From Corticicoccus populi (GTDB taxonomy: Bacteria > Bacillota > Bacilli > Staphylococcales > Salinicoccaceae): DNA of 64,000 bases. Made by a program: the position numbers and the translations under genes. The notes under the pieces were generated by a model that made no database searches, was not told the origin of the DNA, and worked only from the letters and a program-made list of their open reading frames with translations. The DNA is taken from assembly GCF_042686195.1 (NCBI RefSeq), contig NZ_JBHUOQ010000003.1, positions 62,001 to 126,000 of the forward strand. Reading direction: 5' to 3'. This document shows, in pieces, positions 34,555 to 43,367 of the stretch (its first letter is position 1; every line of letters begins with the position of its first letter).

Positions 34555-34570
34555 AGGAAAACGATTTCCT
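34555..34570 (+). promoter_or_regulatory. LacI-type operator, copy 2
   Basis: A second identical AGGAAAACGATTTCCT, centre-to-centre 34 bp from copy 1, about three helical turns, close before the AGGAGG of the lyase gene. Tandem placement suits cooperative binding or a transcription roadblock. Confidence 0.75.
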
Positions 34571-34588
34571 GAATAGGAGGATGATTTT

Positions 34589-35941
34589 ATGATATCAAGT
34601 GTCATTGATTCGGATATTTACAGGGGAATATTTGTCTCGGAAGAAATGCGTTCAGTTTTTTCTGATGAGTCTTTAATGCAGAAATGGCTCGATTCATGGT
34701 CTGCTCTTGCACAGGCAGAAGCAGAGGCGGGGCTCATACCGAAGGATGCAGCAGAAAAAATTACGGAAAAAGCTGATTATGAGTTGTTTGACAAAACACT
34801 TATCCGTGAGGGGATTGTGGATACAACGCATCCTCTGATTGTTCAAATCAGACAGTTTACAGAAGCTGTCGGAGGGAGAGAAGGCGGATATATTCACTGG
34901 GGTGCAACGACCCAGGACATTATGGATACTGCGGTTGTCCTGCAGATTAAAGAAGCACACAGTATTTTATTAAAACAGTTAAAACGTTTTTTAACGACAT
35001 TGTTAAATCATGCAGAAAAATATAAGAATACGATAATGGCAGGACGGACTCACGGCCAGCATGCACTCCCAGTCACACTGGGATATAAGATCGCAATTTG
35101 GGCAGATGAAATCGGCAGGCATATTGAACGGTTGGAAACCGGTGCAGACAGGTATTTGATGAGCTCTTTCAGTGGTGCGGCAGGTACGCTTGCATCTATT
35201 GGGAATGACGGTTTGAAAGTTCAGGAATTTTTCAGTAAGAATCTCGGATTGAAGCAGCCTGTCATTACATGGCATGTACAAAGAGATGGTTTTGCAGAGT
35301 ATTCAAGCACTCTGGCGATGATTGCAGGAACTGTAGGTAAGATTGCCAATGAGATTATTAATCTGCAGAAATCAGAAATAGGTGAAATTGAAGAAGGGTT
35401 CAAGGATGGACAGATCGGCAGCAGTACAATGCCGCATAAAAGAAATCCGATGATCTGCGAGTATGTGGTTGGTTTGGTCAGAGTGGTTCAACGGAGCGCC
35501 TCTCTCGGTTTTGATGCGATGATTCAGGAACATGAGCGTGATATGACATTCTGGACAACTGAATGGTCGTATATTCCACAGATTTCTATTTTAACAAGCG
35601 GTGCTTTGGAACAGATGCAGGGCATTTTGGAGCGGTTTATTGTTCATGAAGATAATATGGAAAAAAACTTAAATCTTCTTAAAGGACTAATAGTATCGGA
35701 GAATTTAATGTTAAAGCTTGGTGAACATGTCGGCAGACAGGTGGCACACGATATTGTGTATGAGGCATCTATGGAGGCTTTTGAAAGTGATAGACATTTA
35801 GTTGATGTAGCTCTTGAGAATTCAAAAATTACCGAACACTTGTCAAATGAAGAAATAAGAAATCATTTAAATCCAAAAGAATATGTTGGTTTATGCTCCG
35901 AGTATGTTGAACGTGTAGAGAAAAAATGGGGTAAACGATAA
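34589..35941 (+). CDS. Adenylosuccinate lyase/fumarase-superfamily lyase (PcaB-like), substrate unknown
   Basis: A 450-residue member of the class II fumarase/aspartase superfamily. The signature loop GSSTMPHKRNP is intact, as are TTHPLIVQIRQF, HWGATTQDIMDT and AGRTHGQHALP, which carry the general acid/base residues. The length and GRTHGQHA pattern fit the 3-carboxy-muconate cycloisomerase / adenylosuccinate lyase-like branch, whose members often cleave N- or C-substituted succinates to fumarate. It is not the housekeeping purB: it sits in a LacI- and CcpA-controlled operon with a dicarboxylate-type carrier, which points to catabolism of an imported substituted succinate. ATG 34589 follows AGGAGGATGA. 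Confidence 0.88.
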   Translation: MISSVIDSDIYRGIFVSEEMRSVFSDESLMQKWLDSWSALAQAEAEAGLIPKDAAEKITEKADYELFDKTLIREGIVDTTHPLIVQIRQFTEAVGGREGGYIHWGATTQDIMDTAVVLQIKEAHSILLKQLKRFLTTLLNHAEKYKNTIMAGRTHGQHALPVTLGYKIAIWADEIGRHIERLETGADRYLMSSFSGAAGTLASIGNDGLKVQEFFSKNLGLKQPVITWHVQRDGFAEYSSTLAMIAGTVGKIANEIINLQKSEIGEIEEGFKDGQIGSSTMPHKRNPMICEYVVGLVRVVQRSASLGFDAMIQEHERDMTFWTTEWSYIPQISILTSGALEQMQGILERFIVHEDNMEKNLNLLKGLIVSENLMLKLGEHVGRQVAHDIVYEASMEAFESDRHLVDVALENSKITEHLSNEEIRNHLNPKEYVGLCSEYVERVEKKWGKR

Positions 35942-35960
35942 AATTTGAGGAGTGATGTCT

Positions 35961-37241
35961 ATGTCACCAGCAGTTATCACACTGCTTATTCTGTTACTGG
36001 CTGCAATATTATTTTTAACGGAAAAACTGCCTGTAGCAGTAACGGCGCTTTTATCTGCGCTATTGCTGTATATTACCGGCGTTGTTGATGCAGAAACAAT
36101 ATTCTCTGGATTTACAAATAATGTTGTCATTCTGATAACAGGGATGTTTGTTATCGGCGCATCTTTATTTGAAACAGGTGTAGCGAAAAAAATCGGTCAA
36201 TTAATTACAAAATTCGCCAAGACCGAGAAACAGCTGCTGCTTGCAATTATGTTAATTGGTGCCGGTCTTTCTGCATTCCTGTCCAACACAAGTACTACAG
36301 CAGTGCTGATGCCGATTGTTATAATGATTGCTGCATCAAGCGGTTTCTCAAGTTCCAAATTATTGATGCCGCTGGCTTATGCAACTGCTCTTGGAGGAAT
36401 GATTACACTTGTCGGTACAAATGGAAACCTTGCGGTGCAGGGTGTCATGGAAAATGAAAATGTACCGGTATTCGGGTTTTTTGAGTTTGCTTATATCGGT
36501 ATACCGTTGACGATTGTCGGTATTATTTATATGATGACCATCGGTTATAAATTAATTCCCGACCGTGAAGGCGGGACAATGATTGGTGATTTGGATCTTA
36601 GTAAAATTGAAAATGAAGAAAAAAACGAAAATCACACGCCTGTTAAACAATTCATGTCAGTAGCTGTCCTCATTATTGCAATCATCTTTATGGTTTTTGA
36701 GGAACAGATTGGTGTACCGCTTCATGTCGTTTCCATCATGGGGGCTGTAGTACTGGTAGTCACAAGAACAATGACAGAAAAACAGGCTTACCGTTCACTG
36801 GACCTCTCTACGATTATTTTAGTAGCGGCAATGATGCCGATGGCTACTGCACTCGGTGAAACAGGTGCTGCAAACATGATTGCAGATTCTGTACTGGGGA
36901 TAGTCGGTGGTGACGCCAGTCCGTATGTACTGACAGGTATTATATTCTGTATTACAGCATTACTGACGTCGGTAATGTCCAATACAGCAGCGGCAGCTCT
37001 GATGGCGCCGATCGGTCTTGTGCTTGCAGTGAGTATCGGTGCAGATCCGAAAGCCGTGATGATGACTGTAGCAGTCGGAGCATCTGCTGCCTATGCATCT
37101 CCGATCGGAACACCTCCGAATACTATGATATACGGTCCCGGTAACTATACATTTATGGATTATATCAAGTGCGGATTTCCGTTCCTTGTCATACAGCTGA
37201 TTATTTGTGTCATAGTGGTTCCAATGATCTGGCCGTTTTAA
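35961..37241 (+). CDS. SLC13/DASS family permease (dicarboxylate-type carrier)
   Basis: A 426-residue membrane transporter of the divalent anion:sodium symporter/ArsB-like group with about 11 helices. Two SNT-type motifs are present, SAFLSNTSTTAVLMPI and TSVMSNTAAAALMAPI, followed by loops TLVGTNGN and SPIGTPPNTM that bind carboxylate and sodium. It lies 19 bp after the lyase gene, so import and cleavage are coupled. ATG 35961 has GAGGAG 8 nt upstream. Expected cargo: a di- or tricarboxylate such as an N-substituted aspartate. Confidence 0.9.
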   Translation: MSPAVITLLILLLAAILFLTEKLPVAVTALLSALLLYITGVVDAETIFSGFTNNVVILITGMFVIGASLFETGVAKKIGQLITKFAKTEKQLLLAIMLIGAGLSAFLSNTSTTAVLMPIVIMIAASSGFSSSKLLMPLAYATALGGMITLVGTNGNLAVQGVMENENVPVFGFFEFAYIGIPLTIVGIIYMMTIGYKLIPDREGGTMIGDLDLSKIENEEKNENHTPVKQFMSVAVLIIAIIFMVFEEQIGVPLHVVSIMGAVVLVVTRTMTEKQAYRSLDLSTIILVAAMMPMATALGETGAANMIADSVLGIVGGDASPYVLTGIIFCITALLTSVMSNTAAAALMAPIGLVLAVSIGADPKAVMMTVAVGASAAYASPIGTPPNTMIYGPGNYTFMDYIKCGFPFLVIQLIICVIVVPMIWPF

Positions 37242-37258
37242 AAATAACATATAATGAT

Positions 37259-37292
37259 AAAGAAGCGTGCTGCTTTCACGGTACGCTTCTTT
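37259..37292 (+). terminator. Terminator of the lyase/transporter operon
   Basis: AAAGAAGCGT pairs with ACGCTTCTTT with a larger inner loop. The convergent LysR gene ends directly after it. Confidence 0.8.
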
Positions 37293-37296
37293 ACCT

Positions 37297-38181
37297 TTAA
37301 TAATTCTCTACATTCAAGGACATCAAAAATTCTTTAAATCTTCGTGATGCCGGGGAAAGATAGTGGTTTTCCTTCCATCCGAGGCCGATCATTCTTAAGC
37401 TGTTGTCATCCTCAATCTGAATGGTCACAAGGCCGTTTGTTTCTATCTCTTTAATCTCAGGCATAATGGAAATGCCGAGTCCGACTGAAATTAATCCTGC
37501 GATAGTATTCAATTCCTCTCCCTCGAATGTAATTTCAGGCTGTATTCCAGCCTGCTCAAATAAGCGGTTGGAAATCTCTCTTAATGAAAATCCTTCTTTC
37601 AACATAATAAATTTTTCTTCCTGCAGTTCATTAATTTTTACGGAACGCCGTTTTGAAAGCTTATGATCTTTTGGGACCACGAGATACATAGGTTCTTCCC
37701 ACAGCTTCTGCCATACAACAGATTTTTCAAGATTAATCGGTGAGATGAGTGCCAGATCCACCTCTTCTTTTGCGATTAATCTGCTGATGTAGTGGGAAGG
37801 TCCCTGCTTTAACTGAAGTTCAATATCCGGGAATTGTTTTTGGAATTCTGAGATGATTTCAGGAATATGGCTTGTGGCAAGAGTGTGAAGGAAGCCGAAT
37901 GAGGTGCTTCCGGTGTTCGGGTCAAGCATTTCTGAAATTTCACGTTCCCCCTGTGCAAGCTCGGACAGCATATTATTCGTTCTGAAGAGCATTACTTTAC
38001 CAAAAGCATTCAGCTCTATCCGCCTGTTTTTTCTTGAGAATAAAGGGACACCGAGTTCATGTTCCAAATTTGAAATAGAACGGCTCAAGGCGGACTGGGA
38101 TATAGACAATTTTTCGCTTGCTTTTGTAATATGTCCGATTTCCGCCACGGTTTTAAAATACTTTAATTGTTGAATATCCAC
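37297..38181 (-). CDS. LysR family transcriptional regulator
   Basis: A 294-residue LysR-type regulator: helix-turn-helix MDIQQLKYFKTVAEIGHITKA with SQSALSRSISNLE, then an effector-binding domain (GFLHTLATSHIP, LALISPI, GLGISIMPE). The start is GTG 38181, 10 nt after AAGGAG. It is divergent from an MFS gene and probably controls it; the shared gap holds two ATGCAT-centred repeats, AATGCATGAAT and ATAATGCATTTT, about 30 bp apart, as candidate sites. Co-inducer unknown. Confidence 0.93.
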   Translation of the reverse strand: MDIQQLKYFKTVAEIGHITKASEKLSISQSALSRSISNLEHELGVPLFSRKNRRIELNAFGKVMLFRTNNMLSELAQGEREISEMLDPNTGSTSFGFLHTLATSHIPEIISEFQKQFPDIELQLKQGPSHYISRLIAKEEVDLALISPINLEKSVVWQKLWEEPMYLVVPKDHKLSKRRSVKINELQEEKFIMLKEGFSLREISNRLFEQAGIQPEITFEGEELNTIAGLISVGLGISIMPEIKEIETNGLVTIQIEDDNSLRMIGLGWKENHYLSPASRRFKEFLMSLNVENY

Positions 38182-38209
38182 AATGAATCATCTCCTTTAT
38201 GCGTTTAAT

Positions 38210-38246
38210 GCATGAATAATATAAAAATAATGCATTTTACTTAATG
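38210..38246. promoter_or_regulatory. Candidate LysR binding region
   Basis: Two copies of AATGCAT (with TGAAT and TTTT flanks) lie between the divergent LysR and MFS genes, about three turns apart. Position fits a LysR recognition and activation site pair. Confidence 0.35.
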
Positions 38247-38296
38247 ATAAGCGGATGCTACCATTAAAAGCAATATAAATGAGGAGAATCATTATA

Positions 38297-39523
38297 ATGT
38301 ATCAGGATTATATAGAACGTGGAACACCGGAATTCAGACGTACTGCCTTTGCATTCTTTGCAGCGGGTTTTAACACATTTGCCATTCTGTATGCAGCCCA
38401 GCCACTGCTCCCTATCTTTGTTGAAAAATATAATGTTGATGCATCAGTATCCAGTCTCTCACTGACATTAACCACATTGACTCTTGCACTCAGCATGCTG
38501 ATATTCGGCTCATTGTCAGAGGCACTCGGCAGAAAGAATATCATGATTATTTCAATGGTTGCTGCGTCTGTACTCTGTATTTTGACTGCATTCAGTCCGA
38601 ATTTTGAAAGTCTGCTCGTGTTGAGGGCGCTTCAGGGTGTGGCACTTGCCGGAGTTCCTTCGATTGCCATGGCATATATCAGTGAGGAAATTCATCCGCG
38701 GAGTCTCGCACTGGCGATGGGTCTGTATATCAGCGGTAACTCCCTTGGTGCTGTTTTCGGTCGTGTATTATCCGGAATTCTCGGTGACATGATTAACTGG
38801 CAGGCGGCAGTTCTCGTCATCGGTCTGATCAGCATGGCTGCGACAATCGTATTCATCAAAAGTCTGAGACCGTCGAGACATTTCACTGCAGAAGAATTGA
38901 ATATTAAAGCACTTGCCGGCTATTTAATTCATCACTTGAAAAATCCTGTTCTGCTGTGTTTATACGGCATCGGCTTTTTGTTACTGGGAATCAACATGGC
39001 ACTTTTCAGTTATGTCACATTTGTCCTGCTGGGAGCTCCGTACAGTCTCAGCCAGTCATTAGTCAGCTGGATATTCCTGATTCTGCTCATCGGAACAGTG
39101 AGTTCGGCGTTGACAGGCACCATTGTGACGCGGCTCGGTAAGGTTAAATCGATTTATACAGGTCTCGGTATTTTAAGTCTCGGAATTATACTGCTGTTCA
39201 TACCGAATATGGCTGCCATTATCATTGGGATGTGTCTCTTCACATACGGCTTCTTCCTGTCACATTCAATTGTGAGCGGGCTCGTCGGAGAGAATGCAGA
39301 CGGTCATAAGGCCCAGGCATCCTCGCTGTATTTATTCTTTTATTACAGCGGATCTGCAGTCATCGCAACACTCGGTGGTGTATTTTGGAATTATTCCGGC
39401 TGGAACGGTGTCATTTACATGACGGCAGCTTGTGCAGTGTTGAGCTTTATATTAATTTTTACAGCGATTAAGCTGAAGCGGGTACAGACTGCCGGTGAAT
39501 TGACCGCAAAAACAGAATCGTAA
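38297..39523 (+). CDS. MFS transporter (YnfM/YybF-like)
   Basis: A 408-residue carrier with 12 predicted helices. ILYAAQPLLPIF in helix 1 and FGSLSEALGRKNIM between helices 2 and 3 are typical of the YnfM/YybF branch, which is often driven by a divergent LysR gene as here. ATG 38297 follows GAGGAG; the in-frame ATG at 38279 precedes that site. Substrate unknown; efflux of small aromatic or drug-like compounds is common for the group. Confidence 0.9.
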   Translation: MYQDYIERGTPEFRRTAFAFFAAGFNTFAILYAAQPLLPIFVEKYNVDASVSSLSLTLTTLTLALSMLIFGSLSEALGRKNIMIISMVAASVLCILTAFSPNFESLLVLRALQGVALAGVPSIAMAYISEEIHPRSLALAMGLYISGNSLGAVFGRVLSGILGDMINWQAAVLVIGLISMAATIVFIKSLRPSRHFTAEELNIKALAGYLIHHLKNPVLLCLYGIGFLLLGINMALFSYVTFVLLGAPYSLSQSLVSWIFLILLIGTVSSALTGTIVTRLGKVKSIYTGLGILSLGIILLFIPNMAAIIIGMCLFTYGFFLSHSIVSGLVGENADGHKAQASSLYLFFYYSGSAVIATLGGVFWNYSGWNGVIYMTAACAVLSFILIFTAIKLKRVQTAGELTAKTES

Positions 39524-39532
39524 AATAAAAGT

Positions 39533-39566
39533 AAGAAGCTCTGCTGTAAAGTGCAGAGCTTCTTTG
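39533..39566 (+). terminator. Terminator after the YnfM-like MFS gene
   Basis: AAGAAGCTCTGC pairs with GCAGAGCTTCTT, then TTTG. Confidence 0.85.
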
Positions 39567-39633
39567 TGTGAGTCAGGACTTTTATTTACTTTGAATTTTT
39601 AGAATATTATAATTACTGAATGGAGGGATATAT

Positions 39634-41085
39634 ATGACAAAAACATATTATAATTATATCGACGGAGAATGGACAGAATCAAAGTCAGGAAAGACATATA
39701 CAAGTATCAATCCGGCGGATAAAAATGAAGTGCTCGGTGAATTTCAATATTCTTCTGCTGAAGATGTAGAAGAAGCAGTTGAAGTATGTGAGCAGGCATT
39801 TAAATCATGGTCCATGGTACCTGCACCGAAACGCGGGAAGGTTTTATTTAAACTGATTCAGCTGCTTGAAGAAAACAAAGGTGAACTTGCAGAAATCATC
39901 ACTAAGGAAGTCGGCAAAACATATAAAAGTGCACTCGGTGAAGTAAATAAAACGATTGAGGCCATGGAACAGTTCAGCGGTGAAGCAACACGGTTGAAGG
40001 GAGAAACGGTGCCGTCTCAGGATGCGGACATTTTTGCCTATACAGTCAGAGAGCCTTTAGGCACTGTCGGTGTGATTGCACCTTATAATTTCCCGCTCGG
40101 TATTGGGATCTGGAAAATTGCACCTGCCATTACGGCCGGAAATACGGTTCTTTTCAAACCGGCGAGCAACACCTCACTGATCAGTGTGAAAATTATTGAG
40201 CTGTTTGAGAAGGCCGGCGTACCTAAAGGCGTGATTAACATGGTCACAGGTTCCGGAAGTATTATCGGTAAGTTGATTGGAGATCATCCGAAAATTAAGG
40301 CGGTGTCTTTTACAGGGTCAACTGAAGTTGGTCTCGCACTCGGCAGGGCGGTTCACGGCCGCGGTGGTAAAGTACAGGCGGAAATGGGCGGAAAAAATGC
40401 GTCTATAGTACTTGAAGATGCGGATTTGGATGAGACTGTGGAAAATCTTGTCGTGAGCGGGTTTATGGATAACGGTCAGCGCTGTACCGGTACGAGCCGC
40501 CTGATTATCCTCCGTTCCATTGCAGAAGAAGTAATTGAAAAACTGACTAAACGTGCGGAGAGTCTTAAAGTGGCGGACGGTTTTGATGAAGATGCGGATA
40601 ACGGAGCGTATATTGATGAAAACCAGCTGAATTTATATTTGAACTCCATCCAGTCTGCAAAGGAAGAAGGGGCTGTTATTGCCTGCGGCGGGGAGCAGCT
40701 GTTAAGTGACGGCAGGGACAAAGGTTATTTTGTCGCACCGACAGTACTGACAGGTGTGACGCGTGATATGAATATTTTTAAAGAAGAAATATTTGCGCCG
40801 GTCATTGCGGTCATTGTTGTGGATTCCTACGAAGAAGCACTGGAGACGGCAAACGACAGTGCGTTCGGTCTGTCTTCCACTATTTACACGAATGATTTGA
40901 ATAAGGCGATGGACTTTGTTAAACGTATTGAAACAGGTGTCACACATGTTAACATTCCTTCAAACTATTTTGAGAATCAGTATCCGTTCGGCGGCAAAAA
41001 AGCCTCGAGCCTCGGTCCGAGAGAGCAGGGTTCAACAGCACTTGATTTTTGGACGGATTATAAAACAGTCTATATTAAAGCATAG
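39634..41085 (+). CDS. Aldehyde dehydrogenase (2-oxoglutarate semialdehyde dehydrogenase-like)
   Basis: A 483-residue NAD(P)-dependent ALDH. Catalytic residues are Glu250 (AEMGGKN) and Cys284 (GQRCTGTSR); APYNFPLG and FTGSTEVG build the cofactor site. The C-terminal PFGGKKASSLGPREQG resembles the 2-oxoglutarate semialdehyde dehydrogenases of sugar-acid and hydroxyproline pathways rather than betaine aldehyde or methylmalonate semialdehyde enzymes. AGGGAT precedes ATG 39634 and the next gene starts 13 bp on, encoding a beta-hydroxyacid dehydrogenase; together they would oxidise a hydroxy acid or aldehyde intermediate. Pathway not settled. Confidence 0.9.
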   Translation: MTKTYYNYIDGEWTESKSGKTYTSINPADKNEVLGEFQYSSAEDVEEAVEVCEQAFKSWSMVPAPKRGKVLFKLIQLLEENKGELAEIITKEVGKTYKSALGEVNKTIEAMEQFSGEATRLKGETVPSQDADIFAYTVREPLGTVGVIAPYNFPLGIGIWKIAPAITAGNTVLFKPASNTSLISVKIIELFEKAGVPKGVINMVTGSGSIIGKLIGDHPKIKAVSFTGSTEVGLALGRAVHGRGGKVQAEMGGKNASIVLEDADLDETVENLVVSGFMDNGQRCTGTSRLIILRSIAEEVIEKLTKRAESLKVADGFDEDADNGAYIDENQLNLYLNSIQSAKEEGAVIACGGEQLLSDGRDKGYFVAPTVLTGVTRDMNIFKEEIFAPVIAVIVVDSYEEALETANDSAFGLSSTIYTNDLNKAMDFVKRIETGVTHVNIPSNYFENQYPFGGKKASSLGPREQGSTALDFWTDYKTVYIKA

Positions 41086-41098
41086 GGAGTGTTATGGA

Positions 41099-41971
41099 AT
41101 GGGGAATATAGGAATTATCGGCTGTGGTCTGATGGGCAGCGGAATAGCCGGAAACTATTTGAAAAATAAAGACACTGTCTATGTCTATGACATTAATGCA
41201 TCAGCTGTTGAGGCGCTGAAAGAAAAAGGTGCCAAAGGGGCAGTGTCCATTCAGGAACTTGCAGGTGTGTCTGACTTTGTCATACTTTCACTGGCATCGC
41301 CGGAGTTAATTCGGACGATTGTTGCCGGGGAGGATGGACTGATTGATCATATGAAGCGGGGAAGCTTTATTCTTGATATGAGTACGAATGATGTGGAGTA
41401 CACTCGGGAAATGCACCAGGCGGCAGCGGCAAAAGATGTTCATTTTTTTGACTGTCCTTTAAGCGGTGGTCCGGAAGGTGCTGTACGCGGGGAGCTGACT
41501 GTAATGGCAGGCGGTGATGAAGCACAGTTTGAAGAAGTAAAGACGGTTCTGGATGTGATCGGGAAAAATATTCAGTACGTAGGTGAGAGCGGCTCGGGGC
41601 AGGTGGCGAAGTTGTGCAATAACATGGTTGTCGCCGGTATTGTTTCTCTTATCGGTGAAGCACTTGCTGTCGGCAGAGAAAATGGTGTGGATGAGAGGAC
41701 GCTTGCCGGTATATTTCAAAACGGCTCGGCAGCATCGAAAGTGATGGATGTGTTCGGCGTTAATATGCTTGATGAATCATATGACAATGTGAAATTTTCT
41801 TTGGACAATTTAAAAAAAGACACAGGGTTGTATAAAAGACTTAAGGACAGCGGAGCTTTAGGGGATGCCCTCAGTGATGAAGTGAATCATCTGGTAGAAT
41901 CCTGTGCCCGGCAGGGCTTCGGCGGTTTGGACAGTTCTGTCATTCACCATGTAATAAAGAAAACGTTTTAA
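41099..41971 (+). CDS. NAD-binding beta-hydroxyacid dehydrogenase (3-hydroxyisobutyrate dehydrogenase family)
   Basis: A 290-residue enzyme. GIIGCGLMGSGIA is the Rossmann motif, FFDCPLSGGPEGAVRGELTVMAGG is the family substrate loop, and the catalytic lysine is Lys171 in GSGQVAKLCNN. Members oxidise 3-hydroxyisobutyrate or reduce tartronate semialdehyde. ATG 41099 follows AGGGAGTG; the long upstream extension in this frame lies inside the aldehyde dehydrogenase gene and is spurious. Forms an operon with the ALDH and perhaps with the membrane pair downstream. Confidence 0.92.
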   Translation: MGNIGIIGCGLMGSGIAGNYLKNKDTVYVYDINASAVEALKEKGAKGAVSIQELAGVSDFVILSLASPELIRTIVAGEDGLIDHMKRGSFILDMSTNDVEYTREMHQAAAAKDVHFFDCPLSGGPEGAVRGELTVMAGGDEAQFEEVKTVLDVIGKNIQYVGESGSGQVAKLCNNMVVAGIVSLIGEALAVGRENGVDERTLAGIFQNGSAASKVMDVFGVNMLDESYDNVKFSLDNLKKDTGLYKRLKDSGALGDALSDEVNHLVESCARQGFGGLDSSVIHHVIKKTF

Positions 41972-42089
41972 TAAAAGAAATTTAAAAAAACACTTTAGTT
42001 ATCTGATTATTGTGATATATTATAAGAATCAGTTTTCTGATAATAATAATAATGATTCATGAAATCATAAAGTTTAAGGGGATGACAGT

Positions 42090-42899
42090 ATGGCAGAGCA
42101 GATACCGAAATTATGGAAGGACTGGCGGCTGCATATCATCGTACTTGGGATTGTAGCACTGACAGAATATATAGGCACCTTTCAAATACAGGTAGGACCC
42201 GGTGTTATTTTATTATTACCAATGTTATATGCAGTGGTGATTGGTATTATTTTATATTTTACACCGATCATTTCAGAGAAACAGTCATTGAACGCAGAGC
42301 CGCTGGTGTTTATATCCGTAACATTGCTGATTGCGAAATTCGGTGTACAGGCAGGACCTGAAATCGGTATTATTCTTGAAGCGGGACCGGCACTGGTATT
42401 ACAGGAGCTTGGGAATCTTGGAACAATACTTGTTGCCCTTCCGATTGCGGTCATGCTCGGTTTAAAAAGAGAAGCGATTGGTATGACGCATTCAATCGGA
42501 CGTGAAGGGAACCTGGCTTTAATTACAGATAAATACGGCTTATCATCACCTGAGGGACGCGGTGTGATGGCTATTTATATTTTTGGTACGGTGTTCGGAT
42601 CTATTTTTATCGGACTTGCGTCAGGCTTTTTTGCCACTGTGACACCAATCCATCCGTATGCATTTGCGATGGCGACAGGCGTCGGCAGCGGAAGTATGAC
42701 GGCAGCTGCACTTGGACCGCTTGTTGCAGGGTTTCCTGAAATGGCAGATACAATTACTGCATTTTCAGGGGCGAGTAACCTTTTGACAACAGTTACAGGT
42801 TTGTATATGAGTATCCTTGTTGGACTTCCGCTGACAGTGAAACTGTATGAGATACTGGATAAGTTCAGAAATAAAAAAGCCGGTAAAGGGGTGGAATGA
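42090..42899 (+). CDS. DUF3100 family membrane protein
   Basis: A 269-residue protein with about eight transmembrane helices. WRLHIIVLGIVALTEYIG at the start, FGVQAGPEIGIILEAGPALVLQELGNLGT in the middle and SIGREGNLALITDKYG are marks of DUF3100. Repeated Gly-Pro pairs inside helices suggest a transport core. It overlaps the next membrane gene by four bases (ATGA). No function is known for DUF3100. A promoter-like TATTAT and a dyad ATGATT-N5-AATCAT lie in its leader (42020-42069). Confidence 0.85.
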   Translation: MAEQIPKLWKDWRLHIIVLGIVALTEYIGTFQIQVGPGVILLLPMLYAVVIGIILYFTPIISEKQSLNAEPLVFISVTLLIAKFGVQAGPEIGIILEAGPALVLQELGNLGTILVALPIAVMLGLKREAIGMTHSIGREGNLALITDKYGLSSPEGRGVMAIYIFGTVFGSIFIGLASGFFATVTPIHPYAFAMATGVGSGSMTAAALGPLVAGFPEMADTITAFSGASNLLTTVTGLYMSILVGLPLTVKLYEILDKFRNKKAGKGVE

Positions 42900-43357
42900 C
42901 GATGTTGAAAAGTATACAGGAATGGGTATTATTATTTATCATTGTCGGTTTTATGGTCATCATCGGTAACTGGCTCGGGTATGAAGTGATGCCGCTTGAT
43001 GCAGTGCCGGGAATACTTGTGTTAATCGCATTAAGCTTAGTTGGATTAATTCTTCATAAGGCGATAGGCTTCAAAAAACTGCCGAGTATCGCATATGTTG
43101 GTATCATCGCCCTTGTCATCACCCTCCCTGGTGTTCCGGGACAGGAAAAAATTGTCGAATGGACATCACATGTTAATGTACTTGCAATCGCGACACCAAT
43201 CCTTGCCTATGCTGGAATTTCAATCGGCCGTTCGTGGACCGATTTTGCGAAACTCGGATGGAAGACAATCATCATTGGTATGTTTGTCATCATCGGTACA
43301 TACCTGGGTTCAGCAATCATTGCAGAAATTATTTTAAGAATGCAGGGTATAATATAA
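42896..43357 (+). CDS. Small membrane protein, partner of DUF3100
   Basis: A 153-residue protein with about five helices: LLFIIVGFMVIIGNWLGYE, ILVLIALSLVGLILHKAIG, SIAYVGIIALVITLPG, VLAIATPILAYAGISIG and TIIIGMFVIIGTYLGSAII. It has no large loops. The ATGA overlap with the DUF3100 gene means fixed stoichiometry, so the two probably form one transporter. Start ATG 42896, with ATG 42902 as an alternative. A perfect palindrome terminator follows. Confidence 0.82.
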   Translation: MTMLKSIQEWVLLFIIVGFMVIIGNWLGYEVMPLDAVPGILVLIALSLVGLILHKAIGFKKLPSIAYVGIIALVITLPGVPGQEKIVEWTSHVNVLAIATPILAYAGISIGRSWTDFAKLGWKTIIIGMFVIIGTYLGSAIIAEIILRMQGII

Positions 43358-43367
43358 GTAATATCAG

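Noticed and set aside
34521..34570. Reading the two AGGAAAACGATTTCCT sites as cre boxes
   Set aside because: Each differs from the cre consensus at two fixed positions, while the two copies are identical to each other and sit beside a divergent LacI gene, so a dedicated operator is the simpler reading.
40916..41098. N-terminal extension of the hydroxyacid dehydrogenase and, likewise, of lipL (17625-17705)
   Set aside because: Both extensions lie inside the preceding gene and precede the true ribosome site; the family N-terminus starts at the internal ATG.
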